NCBI GenBank assembly: GCA_003017785.1
Contig: PYEQ01000005.1
Location: 1 to 32,846 of the forward strand
Direction: 5' to 3'
Length of the DNA: 32,846 nucleotides
From: a filamentous cyanobacterium CCP5
GTDB lineage: Bacteria > Cyanobacteriota > Cyanobacteriia > Phormidesmidales > Phormidesmidaceae
The position numbers and the translations under genes are program-made. Positions 8,979 to 15,482 of this stretch are shown piece after piece. The first letter of the stretch is position 1. Each line of letters opens with the position of its first letter. Below the pieces are notes generated by a model. It had not been told where the DNA came from. It made no database searches and was given only the letters and a program-made list of their open reading frames with translations.

Positions 8979-9899
8979 TTACCCCATTCCCATAGTGGCC
9001 GAGTCGAACAAAATCAGAGATATGAAAAAGTCCACAACAAACAGCGCAACCCAAGTCGTTACGACAGCTGCCGTCGCTGACTTACCGACGCTTCGGCTAC
9101 AGGTGGTGGTTAGACCCCAGCAGCATCCAGCTAGGGCAGTCATTGCACCAAAAATCACTGATTTCAGCAGCACCGCTGCTAAATCTTTCAAGGTGAGAGC
9201 TTCTCGGATGGAATCTAAGAACTGAGATGTAGTTAAGTCAAATAGATGGGTAGAAATAAAGACCCCTCCCCCGATGCCCACAACTAAACCCAGAACAGTT
9301 AGAACAGGCAGCATGAGGGAGCAGGCCAGTACCCGAGGGACTACTAGATAATCAACGGGATCGGTGCGCAGAACTTTGAGAGCGTCAATTTGATCCGTGA
9401 CTTTCATGCAGCCAATTTCGGCCGCAAATGCTGAACCCACCTGTCCAGCTAAGATAGCAGCCGTCAGAATTGGGGCCAGCTCTCGACAAAACGCTAAGGC
9501 AAATGCGCCCCCCAAAGCGGAAATTGCTCCAAATCTCACCAGTTCTCGGGCAGTTTGCATGGCAAAAATCATGCCTGCAAATAAGTTAGTCATCAGAATC
9601 GGAGTCACGGAGCCGGGCCCAGCCACCGCCATTTGCTCCATGAGATGCTGGCGATCAATTCGCCCTCTCAAAATGCGCATTAGAACCTGCCCCCCCAGAA
9701 ACATCCCCATCAGCAAATGATAGGAACAGGACTTTTGCTTTAATCCAGACTGTTCAGAAAGCTCATAGGCCTGGCTCAGAGACCGAGAACGGTAGCTTTT
9801 AGAGGGTTGCTTATGAGTCCAAAACGTTTTAACCATAAAATTGGCCAGATAGGAACAGCAGCTGTAACACGGCTTAATTCTCCGATCGGTCCTAAGCAT
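8979..9899 (-). CDS. MlaE/YrbE-family lipid ABC transporter permease
   Basis: A 306-aa membrane protein. From about residue 63 it matches the MlaE permease family: FLGGQVLMRILRGRI, AVAGPGSVTPILMTNLFAGMIFAMQTARELVRFGA, then CRELAPILTAAILAGQVGSAFAAEIG, the most conserved block, and VTDQIDALKVLRTDPVDYLVVPR. About five membrane helices follow. MlaE moves phospholipids or other lipids between the inner and outer envelope together with an ATPase (MlaF) and an MCE protein (MlaD); neither is encoded nearby. The N-terminus is longer than usual (family about 260 aa); an internal ATG at 9836 would remove 21 residues. Neither start has a clear ribosome binding site, so the true start is uncertain. It converges with the pentapeptide gene. 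Confidence 0.88.
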   Translation of the reverse strand: MLRTDRRIKPCYSCCSYLANFMVKTFWTHKQPSKSYRSRSLSQAYELSEQSGLKQKSCSYHLLMGMFLGGQVLMRILRGRIDRQHLMEQMAVAGPGSVTPILMTNLFAGMIFAMQTARELVRFGAISALGGAFALAFCRELAPILTAAILAGQVGSAFAAEIGCMKVTDQIDALKVLRTDPVDYLVVPRVLACSLMLPVLTVLGLVVGIGGGVFISTHLFDLTTSQFLDSIREALTLKDLAAVLLKSVIFGAMTALAGCCWGLTTTCSRSVGKSATAAVVTTWVALFVVDFFISLILFDSATMGMG

Positions 9900-10346
9900 T
9901 CAAGGCGGATTACAAGCGAATTTTAAGAATTAGATGGAGCTAAGCCGATAGGCCCAGAATTTTGCCTGCTTTTGCTGATCCTCTCGCACTACTGCAGACC
10001 CCTAGTCAATAGTAAAGGTTTCCTAAGCTAGAGATGTTTTTTATCTCCAGACAGGCTCAGAAGTCTTGAGAGTCGTCGCTACCAGCAACTGAAAGTCAGA
10101 AAGTCTCCCTTGCCAGACTTCCATTGAAATTATTGCGTCGGCCGGACAGGTTAGGGCATAGACGATGGTCGAAGGCCAGCCCTGAAGGGCCATCGCTGAA
10201 ATGCCCAGGAAAAGGGGCTTACCCAATACGCAATCGGTCAGAGTATGGGCTCGATTGCCATACACCAACAAAGACTATCTGCTCAGGGATTCACCAGCTG
10301 CTGATTTTTATAGTAAACTTGTACTAGTACACATTCCCTGACTCCC
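9900..10346. other. Intergenic region, 447 bp, with several inverted repeats
   Basis: This lies between the divergent MlaE permease and the 332-aa coiled-coil gene. It holds a nested inverted repeat (GGGCAT 10154-10159 with ATGCCC 10201-10206, enclosing CGATGG 10163-10168 with CCATCG 10190-10195). A second hairpin pairs GTATGG (10243-10248) with CCATAC (10258-10263), and there is a palindrome at 10320-10331. Short frames on both strands do not look coding. No known RNA family is recognised, but a structured transcript or leader is possible. Confidence 0.4.
10311..10331. promoter_or_regulatory. Overlapping palindromes before the 332-aa gene (possible operator)
   Basis: TGTACTAGTACA (10320-10331) is a perfect 12-bp palindrome, and TAGTA (10311-10315) also forms an inverted repeat with TACTA (10322-10326). 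TATAGT at 10309-10314 could be a -10 hexamer. The cluster ends 15 bp before the ATG at 10347, a position suited to repressor binding. Spacing does not fit NtcA (GTA-N8-TAC) or the usual cyanobacterial LexA box. Confidence 0.35.
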
Positions 10347-11345
10347 ATGGGTAATCAAGAGTTTGACTTTGAAGCTATTCGCACTAAACTGCAGCGGCAG
10401 CAATCCCCTCAGGCCAGGAAAGCAGCCTCTGCAGCCTGGATAGACTGGGAAGCTTCGCCAGGTATTGCTCCTGGCAAGCGCGCCAGTCTGTCTCAGTTGA
10501 ATGGAACCGTCGCGGCGCTTCAGCAGCGTTCTGTAGCCCATCGCGAAAATTCCCCCAGACATGACTACCGGGATGAGGCACTGAATCAACGACACCAGCG
10601 GCTGTCACAAAACCTCCAACTCCATCGCGAAAGACTCTCTCAAAAAGCCCAAGAGATCAATAATCTTTCTGTTCAGCAAGAACGGGCCATGCTGGAAATG
10701 AAGGATGTAGCTGAACGATGGCAAAGGGAATTGAAGGCATGTATCGATTCAGCCGACATCTCCCCGGCGGTAGCGGAATCACTTATGGGTGAATTTCTGT
10801 TTGACTGCGAGTCAGCGGTGCTGGCTTGGGCGGACTCTAGAGCTGATGACATTGTGCTTACCTATCGATCTGCCGACTTAGATCAGGCTACTCGTGAGGC
10901 TAATCAACTGGCCCATACCCTCCGCCAGCAGAGTGTGGCTAATTTTGGTCCAGGAAGCGATCGCTGGCTAGATGAGTGGCAGACCTTCTGGGCAGAGCCC
11001 GTAAATGGCCTTCGGGAAGCTTGGACCTGGCTACATTCATCCCTGCAACAGTGGTGGCAAGCAGCCGCTGGCCAAAGCTCGAGGCGGCCTTATCGTAGGC
11101 CATCTGCCCCATCCTTCACTCTAATTGACGGAGTCATTTGGCTGGGCAGCGGTATTTTTAGCCGGATTATTTTGGATTTTGTGCTCAGCCTCTATCCAGG
11201 CCTATGGTCAGTGGCGGTTGCTATTGTTACGGCCATGACCGCCTACGCTCTTTACCGTGCGACCCTGGCTCCTAAGCTTGACTTTAGTCTGGCCTATCGA
11301 GTCTTGCTGGCCATCGGCGGACTGATCATTGGTGGACGTTTTTAG
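10347..11345 (+). CDS. Uncharacterised coiled-coil protein with C-terminal membrane segments
   Basis: A 332-aa protein I cannot assign to a named family. Residues 1-55 are polar and begin MGNQEFDFEAIRTKLQRQ. Residues ~75-135 have heptad-like, Gln/Glu/Arg-rich sequence consistent with a coiled coil (NLQLHRERLSQKAQEINNLS). A helical middle section follows. From about residue 250 there are three hydrophobic segments (GVIWLGSGIFSRIILDFVL, WSVAVAIVTAMTAYALY and YRVLLAIGGLIIGG). There is no signal peptide, so the coiled coil is probably cytoplasmic with a C-terminal membrane anchor. It heads four co-directional genes (to 14042) whose other products look envelope-targeted; the next gene starts 90 bp downstream. 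Function unknown. Confidence 0.8.
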   Translation: MGNQEFDFEAIRTKLQRQQSPQARKAASAAWIDWEASPGIAPGKRASLSQLNGTVAALQQRSVAHRENSPRHDYRDEALNQRHQRLSQNLQLHRERLSQKAQEINNLSVQQERAMLEMKDVAERWQRELKACIDSADISPAVAESLMGEFLFDCESAVLAWADSRADDIVLTYRSADLDQATREANQLAHTLRQQSVANFGPGSDRWLDEWQTFWAEPVNGLREAWTWLHSSLQQWWQAAAGQSSRRPYRRPSAPSFTLIDGVIWLGSGIFSRIILDFVLSLYPGLWSVAVAIVTAMTAYALYRATLAPKLDFSLAYRVLLAIGGLIIGGRF

Positions 11346-11435
11346 GTCTTCGTTTCATAGGCCCTCGTTTTCAACCGAGCTTCGTTGATATCCAAGTTTG
11401 AGATTGGTTGATTTTAATCGTTGGAGGACGATTCC

Positions 11436-11873
11436 ATGGTTTCTAGCCGCTACCGTCACCCTTCCCAAGTTCAGTCCCCACCAGTGGTGAAACCACTTCT
11501 GGCGGGCTGCCTGATGTTTGCGATTGTCGGCCTGATGTTTGATTTCCACGGTCTGCGCCAGTGGTTATCGCCCTCATCGGCTAGGCGTAGCGGTCAGGTC
11601 AGTCAACCGAGCCAGTGCAACAAAGTGGTTCAGAGTGAGGCGCGCTTGACCCGTGAACAGCTAGCAGAATTGCTGACTGTTCCTGAAAGAGATACTAAAG
11701 AGCGCATCCGAGAGATTGTGGCTGAACCTTACTGTCGGCTACCAGCCATTGATGTGCGGTCTGGGGTCTCTGCCGAGAGGGAATCTTATCCTCTGGCTTT
11801 TGATCCAGAAACGCAGCTAGTGCTGCTATTTGAGAACGATGAATACGCCGGCTATCGGTTCAGCTTTGAGTAG
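11436..11873 (+). CDS. Uncharacterised single-pass membrane protein
   Basis: A 145-aa protein from the ATG at 11436, chosen because GGAGG (11423-11427) sits 8 bp upstream; a TTG at 11421 lies on that ribosome-binding site and is unlikely. One hydrophobic helix (about residues 19-36, LLAGCLMFAIVGLMFDF) is followed by a polar, probably periplasmic domain. That domain holds a conserved-looking segment ARLTREQLAELLTVPERD and a C-terminal block ending YAGYRFSFE. Two Cys (in SQCNKV and EPYCRL) could form a disulfide. I do not recognise the family. The stop is 6 bp from the next start, strongly suggesting an operon with the lipoprotein gene. Confidence 0.78.
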   Translation: MVSSRYRHPSQVQSPPVVKPLLAGCLMFAIVGLMFDFHGLRQWLSPSSARRSGQVSQPSQCNKVVQSEARLTREQLAELLTVPERDTKERIREIVAEPYCRLPAIDVRSGVSAERESYPLAFDPETQLVLLFENDEYAGYRFSFE

Positions 11874-11879
11874 AGCACC

Positions 11880-12416
11880 ATGGTGACGCAGAGCGATGGG
11901 GTTCAGGCAGCCCCCATCAGCCAGTTAGAAGTTTTGACATCAATTCCTCTAAAGCTGCTGCACTGCCTGGTCGCGATCGCCTTGGGCGGCACGGCTATTC
12001 TTGCAGGATGCCAGCTCGAACCGGTTACGCCTGCCCGACAGGTGGCTATTCAGCAAACTTGGGAACTGGCGGCCGGACATCGGGTCGCTGGCCATCTCGT
12101 TGTTGCCAGCCTAGGGGATGTGACCATAGAACTGAGCGGTCACCCAGTCCGAGCACCCTTCTCAGGGAGAGTGGAATTAGCCGCTCAACCGGTCGGCTGC
12201 GTTTATTTTTCCGCCACTGAAATTCCCGCTTATCTATTTCGCTTTTGCGGCTTGCAACATCTACGGCTAGGTCCAATCACTGCAGGTGGAGTGATCGGAA
12301 CAGGTCCAAGGGTTCACTTCACAACTCTACGTCGCCAGCCTGACGGTACTTGGGCCATTGTGGAACCCTCGAGCCAAATTCTGGAGCGAGCGCTCAGTCC
12401 CCAAAACTTTCACTGA
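11880..12416 (+). CDS. Predicted lipoprotein with M23-like beta domain lacking catalytic zinc ligands
   Basis: A 178-aa protein with a hydrophobic stretch (about residues 24-43) ending in the lipobox LAGC (Cys44), so it should be lipidated and anchored outside the inner membrane. The n-region before it is unusually long (about 23 residues). The mature part includes AGHRVAGHLVVASLGDVTIEL, then VRAPFSGRVEL and IGTGPRVHFTTLRRQPDGTWAIVEP. This alternation resembles the beta-sheet core of M23/LytM or lipoyl-like hybrid-motif domains, but the usual HxxxD and HxH zinc ligands are not visible. A catalytic peptidase is therefore unlikely; a binding or activator role, as for degenerate LytM proteins, is a guess. 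It lies 6 bp after the single-pass membrane protein gene. Confidence 0.78.
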   Translation: MVTQSDGVQAAPISQLEVLTSIPLKLLHCLVAIALGGTAILAGCQLEPVTPARQVAIQQTWELAAGHRVAGHLVVASLGDVTIELSGHPVRAPFSGRVELAAQPVGCVYFSATEIPAYLFRFCGLQHLRLGPITAGGVIGTGPRVHFTTLRRQPDGTWAIVEPSSQILERALSPQNFH

Positions 12417-12470
12417 TCAGTTCATCTCTCTTCTTTGTTCTGTTCCCCCTAAAAGCTTCGGTTGAGCCCC

Positions 12471-14042
12471 ATGAAGTCCTTTCCATCCTTATTTGCCATG
12501 AGTGCCCTGCTAGCCCTGGCCGGTCAGGGCATGGCTCAGGCTCAAGATATCGTCCTGAATTTTGAGCTAGAGACCCAGCCAACCTCGCAAAAGGAAGATA
12601 TAGATTCGGAGTTGTCCGCAGGGCCGCAGGATGAAGCTGAGGCCATGGCTGTCCAGTCTGCCGATGGAGTGGCCCCTTTACCCATCCCTGACCATGGCGC
12701 GAATCCACCCATCTCTAGGAATTCGGGGAGTACTATCTCTGCTGGCAAATACGGTGGAGCAAATGCGATCGCTCTTGCCCAAGCTGATCCCACCAGTGCA
12801 GCCAAGATGCTACCCCCGCCACCGCCGATCGAGGAGCCACCGCTCTACATTGTTGCTGAGCCTAAACCAACCTCTACCGCTAAAGCAGTAGCCAGGGAGA
12901 ACTGGGCGTTGGCATTTGATGCTTCCCCTGTTTCCACAACGGCGATCGCCGAAGCTGCTCCAGAGCCAGCTATCAGGTCACAGGAGGAGAAAGCAGCAGC
13001 CATAGAGGATCTGGCTCCTTTCGATCCATTCGCAGGGGGCACCGATTCGTTAGTCGCCCGCATCGTGGGTAGTGCGGAGGGCACCCGTACCCCCAGTGGT
13101 CAGCATACGGCGGCTTACTTTGGCCACCAGGATCCAGGAAACGGTGTCTGGAACATGGGCACATTCTCCTATCAGCATGGGGCTCAAACCCCAGAGGAAG
13201 CGGACCAAAAACAGCTCGCTCGACTGAAGAGACAGACACAAGTACTGATGCAGAAAGCGGCCGATAAAGGAATTGACCTTACCCTGGAGGAAAAGCTAAA
13301 CGGCATCGATCTGGCCAATCAATCGCCTTTAGCAGCCATTGGCCGAGTTGGATACATTGACCGTCTTGCCGAAGCCCGAAAGTCAGGCTTAACCGGAGAA
13401 GCCGCCATCATCAATGCCCGGACTCGGTCCTACCTCAATCCCGATACCAACCGCTGGAATGCCCCTGGCCTAGGTAATACAACTGAAGGCATCACTCGCG
13501 ATCAGACCCGGCGCATGAACGCCATTAGCCAAGCCCTTCAAGCGTATCAACAGGAGAACCCTAGACGCCTCACTCCCCAACTAGCGAATCATTCTAGCCC
13601 CGAGACGACTGCCCAGGCACCCCCCTCTACCTCTGCCGCGATCACCAAAGATACCGTTCCCCTAGAACTGTGGAACACCGATACCGATATCCATCCCCTG
13701 CCCCAGGAGCAAGTCCCTGCGGCTCAGACGGATCCAACCACCATCCTTTCTAGCGATTCACCCACAGCGGCCGCTCCCACCAGTCGAGTATATTTACCTG
13801 AGAACAAGGACCCAGCCCCGGCTAAACGCCCAAAAGAGAAACCAATTTCTGCCCCCATCTCGAAGGAGACAGCGTCTCAAAATATCATGGCTAGTCCTCC
13901 TCGAGAGGAAGCTGAATCAGCGCCAATAGTTGAACTAGGTGCCTCAGAGCAGCCCAATGATGCGTTACCCACTGCTCTGGCCGAGGCCGAAGAACCTATC
14001 GACGCCGCCCTGAAGCAAAGCGTGCCCGCCAATCCGATATAA
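12471..14042 (+). CDS. Secreted Pro/Ala-rich protein with central lysozyme-like block
   Basis: A 523-aa protein from ATG 12471; a TTG at 12462 is less likely because the ATG opens a good signal peptide (MKSFPSLFAMSALLALAGQG, cleavage likely near MAQAQD). Residues ~25-185 and ~365-523 are low-complexity, rich in Ala, Pro, Glu, Thr and Ser, and probably disordered. Between them lies a compact segment starting LVARIVGSAEGTR (Glu203) and containing YFGHQDPGNG and WNMGTFSYQHGAQTPEEAD. It continues with a helical region including SPLAAIGRVGYIDRLAEARKSGL and RRMNAISQALQAYQQ. An early Glu before a Gly-rich loop is reminiscent of lysozyme/transglycosylase folds, but I cannot confirm this. It starts 54 bp after the lipoprotein gene and closes the four-gene run. 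Confidence 0.75.
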   Translation: MKSFPSLFAMSALLALAGQGMAQAQDIVLNFELETQPTSQKEDIDSELSAGPQDEAEAMAVQSADGVAPLPIPDHGANPPISRNSGSTISAGKYGGANAIALAQADPTSAAKMLPPPPPIEEPPLYIVAEPKPTSTAKAVARENWALAFDASPVSTTAIAEAAPEPAIRSQEEKAAAIEDLAPFDPFAGGTDSLVARIVGSAEGTRTPSGQHTAAYFGHQDPGNGVWNMGTFSYQHGAQTPEEADQKQLARLKRQTQVLMQKAADKGIDLTLEEKLNGIDLANQSPLAAIGRVGYIDRLAEARKSGLTGEAAIINARTRSYLNPDTNRWNAPGLGNTTEGITRDQTRRMNAISQALQAYQQENPRRLTPQLANHSSPETTAQAPPSTSAAITKDTVPLELWNTDTDIHPLPQEQVPAAQTDPTTILSSDSPTAAAPTSRVYLPENKDPAPAKRPKEKPISAPISKETASQNIMASPPREEAESAPIVELGASEQPNDALPTALAEAEEPIDAALKQSVPANPI

Positions 14043-14127
14043 CGCTTACTCCGTGGACATTTGTCACTGGTGCAAGCTAAAGTGGTATCGAGTATGATTT
14101 AGCCTCTTCTGCTGTTAGGGATTTTGT

Positions 14128-14153
14128 CAGCTAATCGCTTTGCCAGCTAATCG
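14128..14153. repeat. Short direct repeat upstream of the Fur-family gene
   Basis: CAGCTAATCG occurs at 14128-14137 and again at 14144-14153, a 16-bp period, about 130 bp before the regulator start. It could be a tandem binding site or chance. Confidence 0.3.
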
Positions 14154-14283
14154 GGTAGGCGATACAAGGTGATGTTCAGGCGCTATTGCCGCCGATCTCC
14201 TATTCTCAGGTCAGGAGCCCCAAGTTCATTTGGGGAGCCAGTCACAGCAGTCGCATCATCGTATACGGTCTGGAGCCGATCCC

Positions 14284-14724
14284 ATGCAGGACTCAATTCC
14301 TCTAACTAAACCAATTCGCTCTCTGGAAGATGCCGTTGAGCGATGCCAGGTTTTGGGTATGCGTCTCAGCCGCCAGCGCCGGTACATTTTGGAACTGCTT
14401 TGGCAGGCACGGGAACATCTTTCTGCCCGGGAGATCTATGATCGCCTGAATCGCCAGGGTCGAGAAATCGGTCACACCTCGGTATATCAAAACCTGGAGG
14501 CGCTTTCAGAGCAGGGAATTATTGAGTGTTTGGAACGCTCCGACGGCCGGCTATATGGTCATACCAGCGATTCCCACAGTCACGTCAACTGCCTCGACAC
14601 CGATCAGATTATTGATATTCAGGTTGAGCTACCGGAGGCTTTGATTAGGCAGGTAGAGGCTGAAACCGGTGTCAAGATCAGCGATTATCGAGTGGATTTT
14701 TATGGACGCAAAGAGAAAGCGTAA
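14284..14724 (+). CDS. perR: Fur-family transcriptional regulator, PerR/FurC type
   Basis: A 146-aa regulator from the ATG at 14284 (a TTG 54 bp upstream would add residues that do not resemble the family). The winged-helix domain reads LGMRLSRQRRYILELLW, then HLSAREIYDRL and GHTSVYQNLEALSEQGIIE, with HTSVYQNL as the recognition helix. The dimerisation domain carries the metal-ligand run DSHSHVNC. No pair of CxxC zinc motifs is present. The overall pattern (RSLEDAVERCQVLGMR, LYGHTSDSHSHVNCLDT, DYRVDFYG) fits the cyanobacterial PerR/FurC group, which senses peroxide via a bound metal and represses oxidative-stress genes. Distinction from FurA and Zur rests on my recall of these sequences. Its targets cannot be seen here. 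Confidence 0.82.
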   Translation: MQDSIPLTKPIRSLEDAVERCQVLGMRLSRQRRYILELLWQAREHLSAREIYDRLNRQGREIGHTSVYQNLEALSEQGIIECLERSDGRLYGHTSDSHSHVNCLDTDQIIDIQVELPEALIRQVEAETGVKISDYRVDFYGRKEKA

Positions 14725-15035
14725 ATCAAAGTTGTAGCTATCTCTTGGTGAAGTCTTATTAGTTATTTCCGTTGACTACATCTTTTGTGAACAGGTAAAA
14801 AACCATTCCAAAAACCACTGCTGCGATCGCGATATCCATAACTTTCTCAACATAGACGCCTAAGCTCAGGCTACCCTAAGTCCCACGAATCCGCACGATA
14901 ACCATACTGTTCCGGAATCAGCATTCGACCTGGCGTAAATCTGAAAGAGAGCTAATGGGTCAGACGGCTCAGCTTCATTGGTCTTTAAAAGTTGCTGTGC
15001 TCACCTCCTACCCTTGCTGAATTGAGCAATCCTAT
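14725..15035. other. Intergenic region, 311 bp
   Basis: The gap between the PerR-like gene and the small secreted protein contains one HIP1 octamer (about 14823-14830) and the possible minus-strand small ORF described separately. No terminator hairpin with a T-run or known RNA family is seen. Confidence 0.35.
14759..14839 (-). CDS. Possible 26-aa single-helix membrane peptide
   Basis: A short minus-strand frame from ATG (14837-14839) to TAA (14759-14761). Its sequence is an Asp near the start, a hydrophobic core (IAIAAVVFGMVFYLF, residues 3-17) and a polar tail with KD and Asn residues, the layout of small single-pass proteins common in cyanobacterial photosynthetic and respiratory complexes. 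A weak purine-rich stretch (GAGAAAG) lies just before the ATG. It does not match PetG, PetL, PetM, PetN, PsbT, PsbM or PsaM as I remember them. The HIP1 octamer encodes part of the helix, so chance remains possible. Confidence 0.3.
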   Translation of the reverse strand: MDIAIAAVVFGMVFYLFTKDVVNGNN

Positions 15036-15419
15036 ATGTCCGCACCCCGTCCGTTATCAGCCTTTTTGATCAGTTTAGGCTTGGCAACCTTGGTAGTCTC
15101 ACCAGCCCAAGCTCGGCCCGAAATTGCCAGCGGGGATCGCTTATTGGCAACGGATCCTGAAGGTTGCCTCAGCCGAGTCGATAATTTAATTGCCACCCTA
15201 GATATCGCCTCTGATGCTGGCGTCATTGATCGGACCGGATACTTCGAAGACGGCACCTTTAGAATTCTTTGCTACGGAGCCGGTGATCAAAGCATGGCCG
15301 TCGTTTTTGCCTCCCACGATGAGTCCAAGGACATTGCCACATCATTCGTGCGCATGGCTCTAGAGCGCCTTTCAAGCCCTTCTCCGCCAACCGAGACAAC
15401 CATTGCCCCTAGCCAGTAA
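15036..15419 (+). CDS. Small secreted protein of unknown function
   Basis: A 127-aa protein with a clear signal peptide: RPLSAFLISLGLATLVVSP followed by an AQA-R cleavage site near residue 27. The mature ~100 residues include a segment GCLSRVDNLIATLDIASDAG and GTFRILCYGAGDQSMAVVFASHD, with two Cys that could be paired in the periplasm. The C-terminal ~15 residues are Ser/Pro/Thr-rich. I do not recognise the family. It stands alone, convergent with the GH57 gene (63 bp between stops). Confidence 0.7.
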   Translation: MSAPRPLSAFLISLGLATLVVSPAQARPEIASGDRLLATDPEGCLSRVDNLIATLDIASDAGVIDRTGYFEDGTFRILCYGAGDQSMAVVFASHDESKDIATSFVRMALERLSSPSPPTETTIAPSQ

Positions 15420-15482
15420 AACCACTAACTGGCGAGCTTTTCGGCTGCAAAGCCAGCTCGAAAGCTTGTCGACCAGCAACGA

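Noticed and set aside
10041-10271. 76-codon minus-strand frame upstream of the MlaE gene
   Set aside because: No family resemblance or ribosome-binding site, and it overlaps a region full of inverted repeats.
10311-10331. NtcA or LexA binding site
   Set aside because: The spacing between half-sites is 4 (or 6) bases instead of the 8 needed for NtcA, and the GTAC-GTAC spacing is too short for the usual cyanobacterial LexA box.
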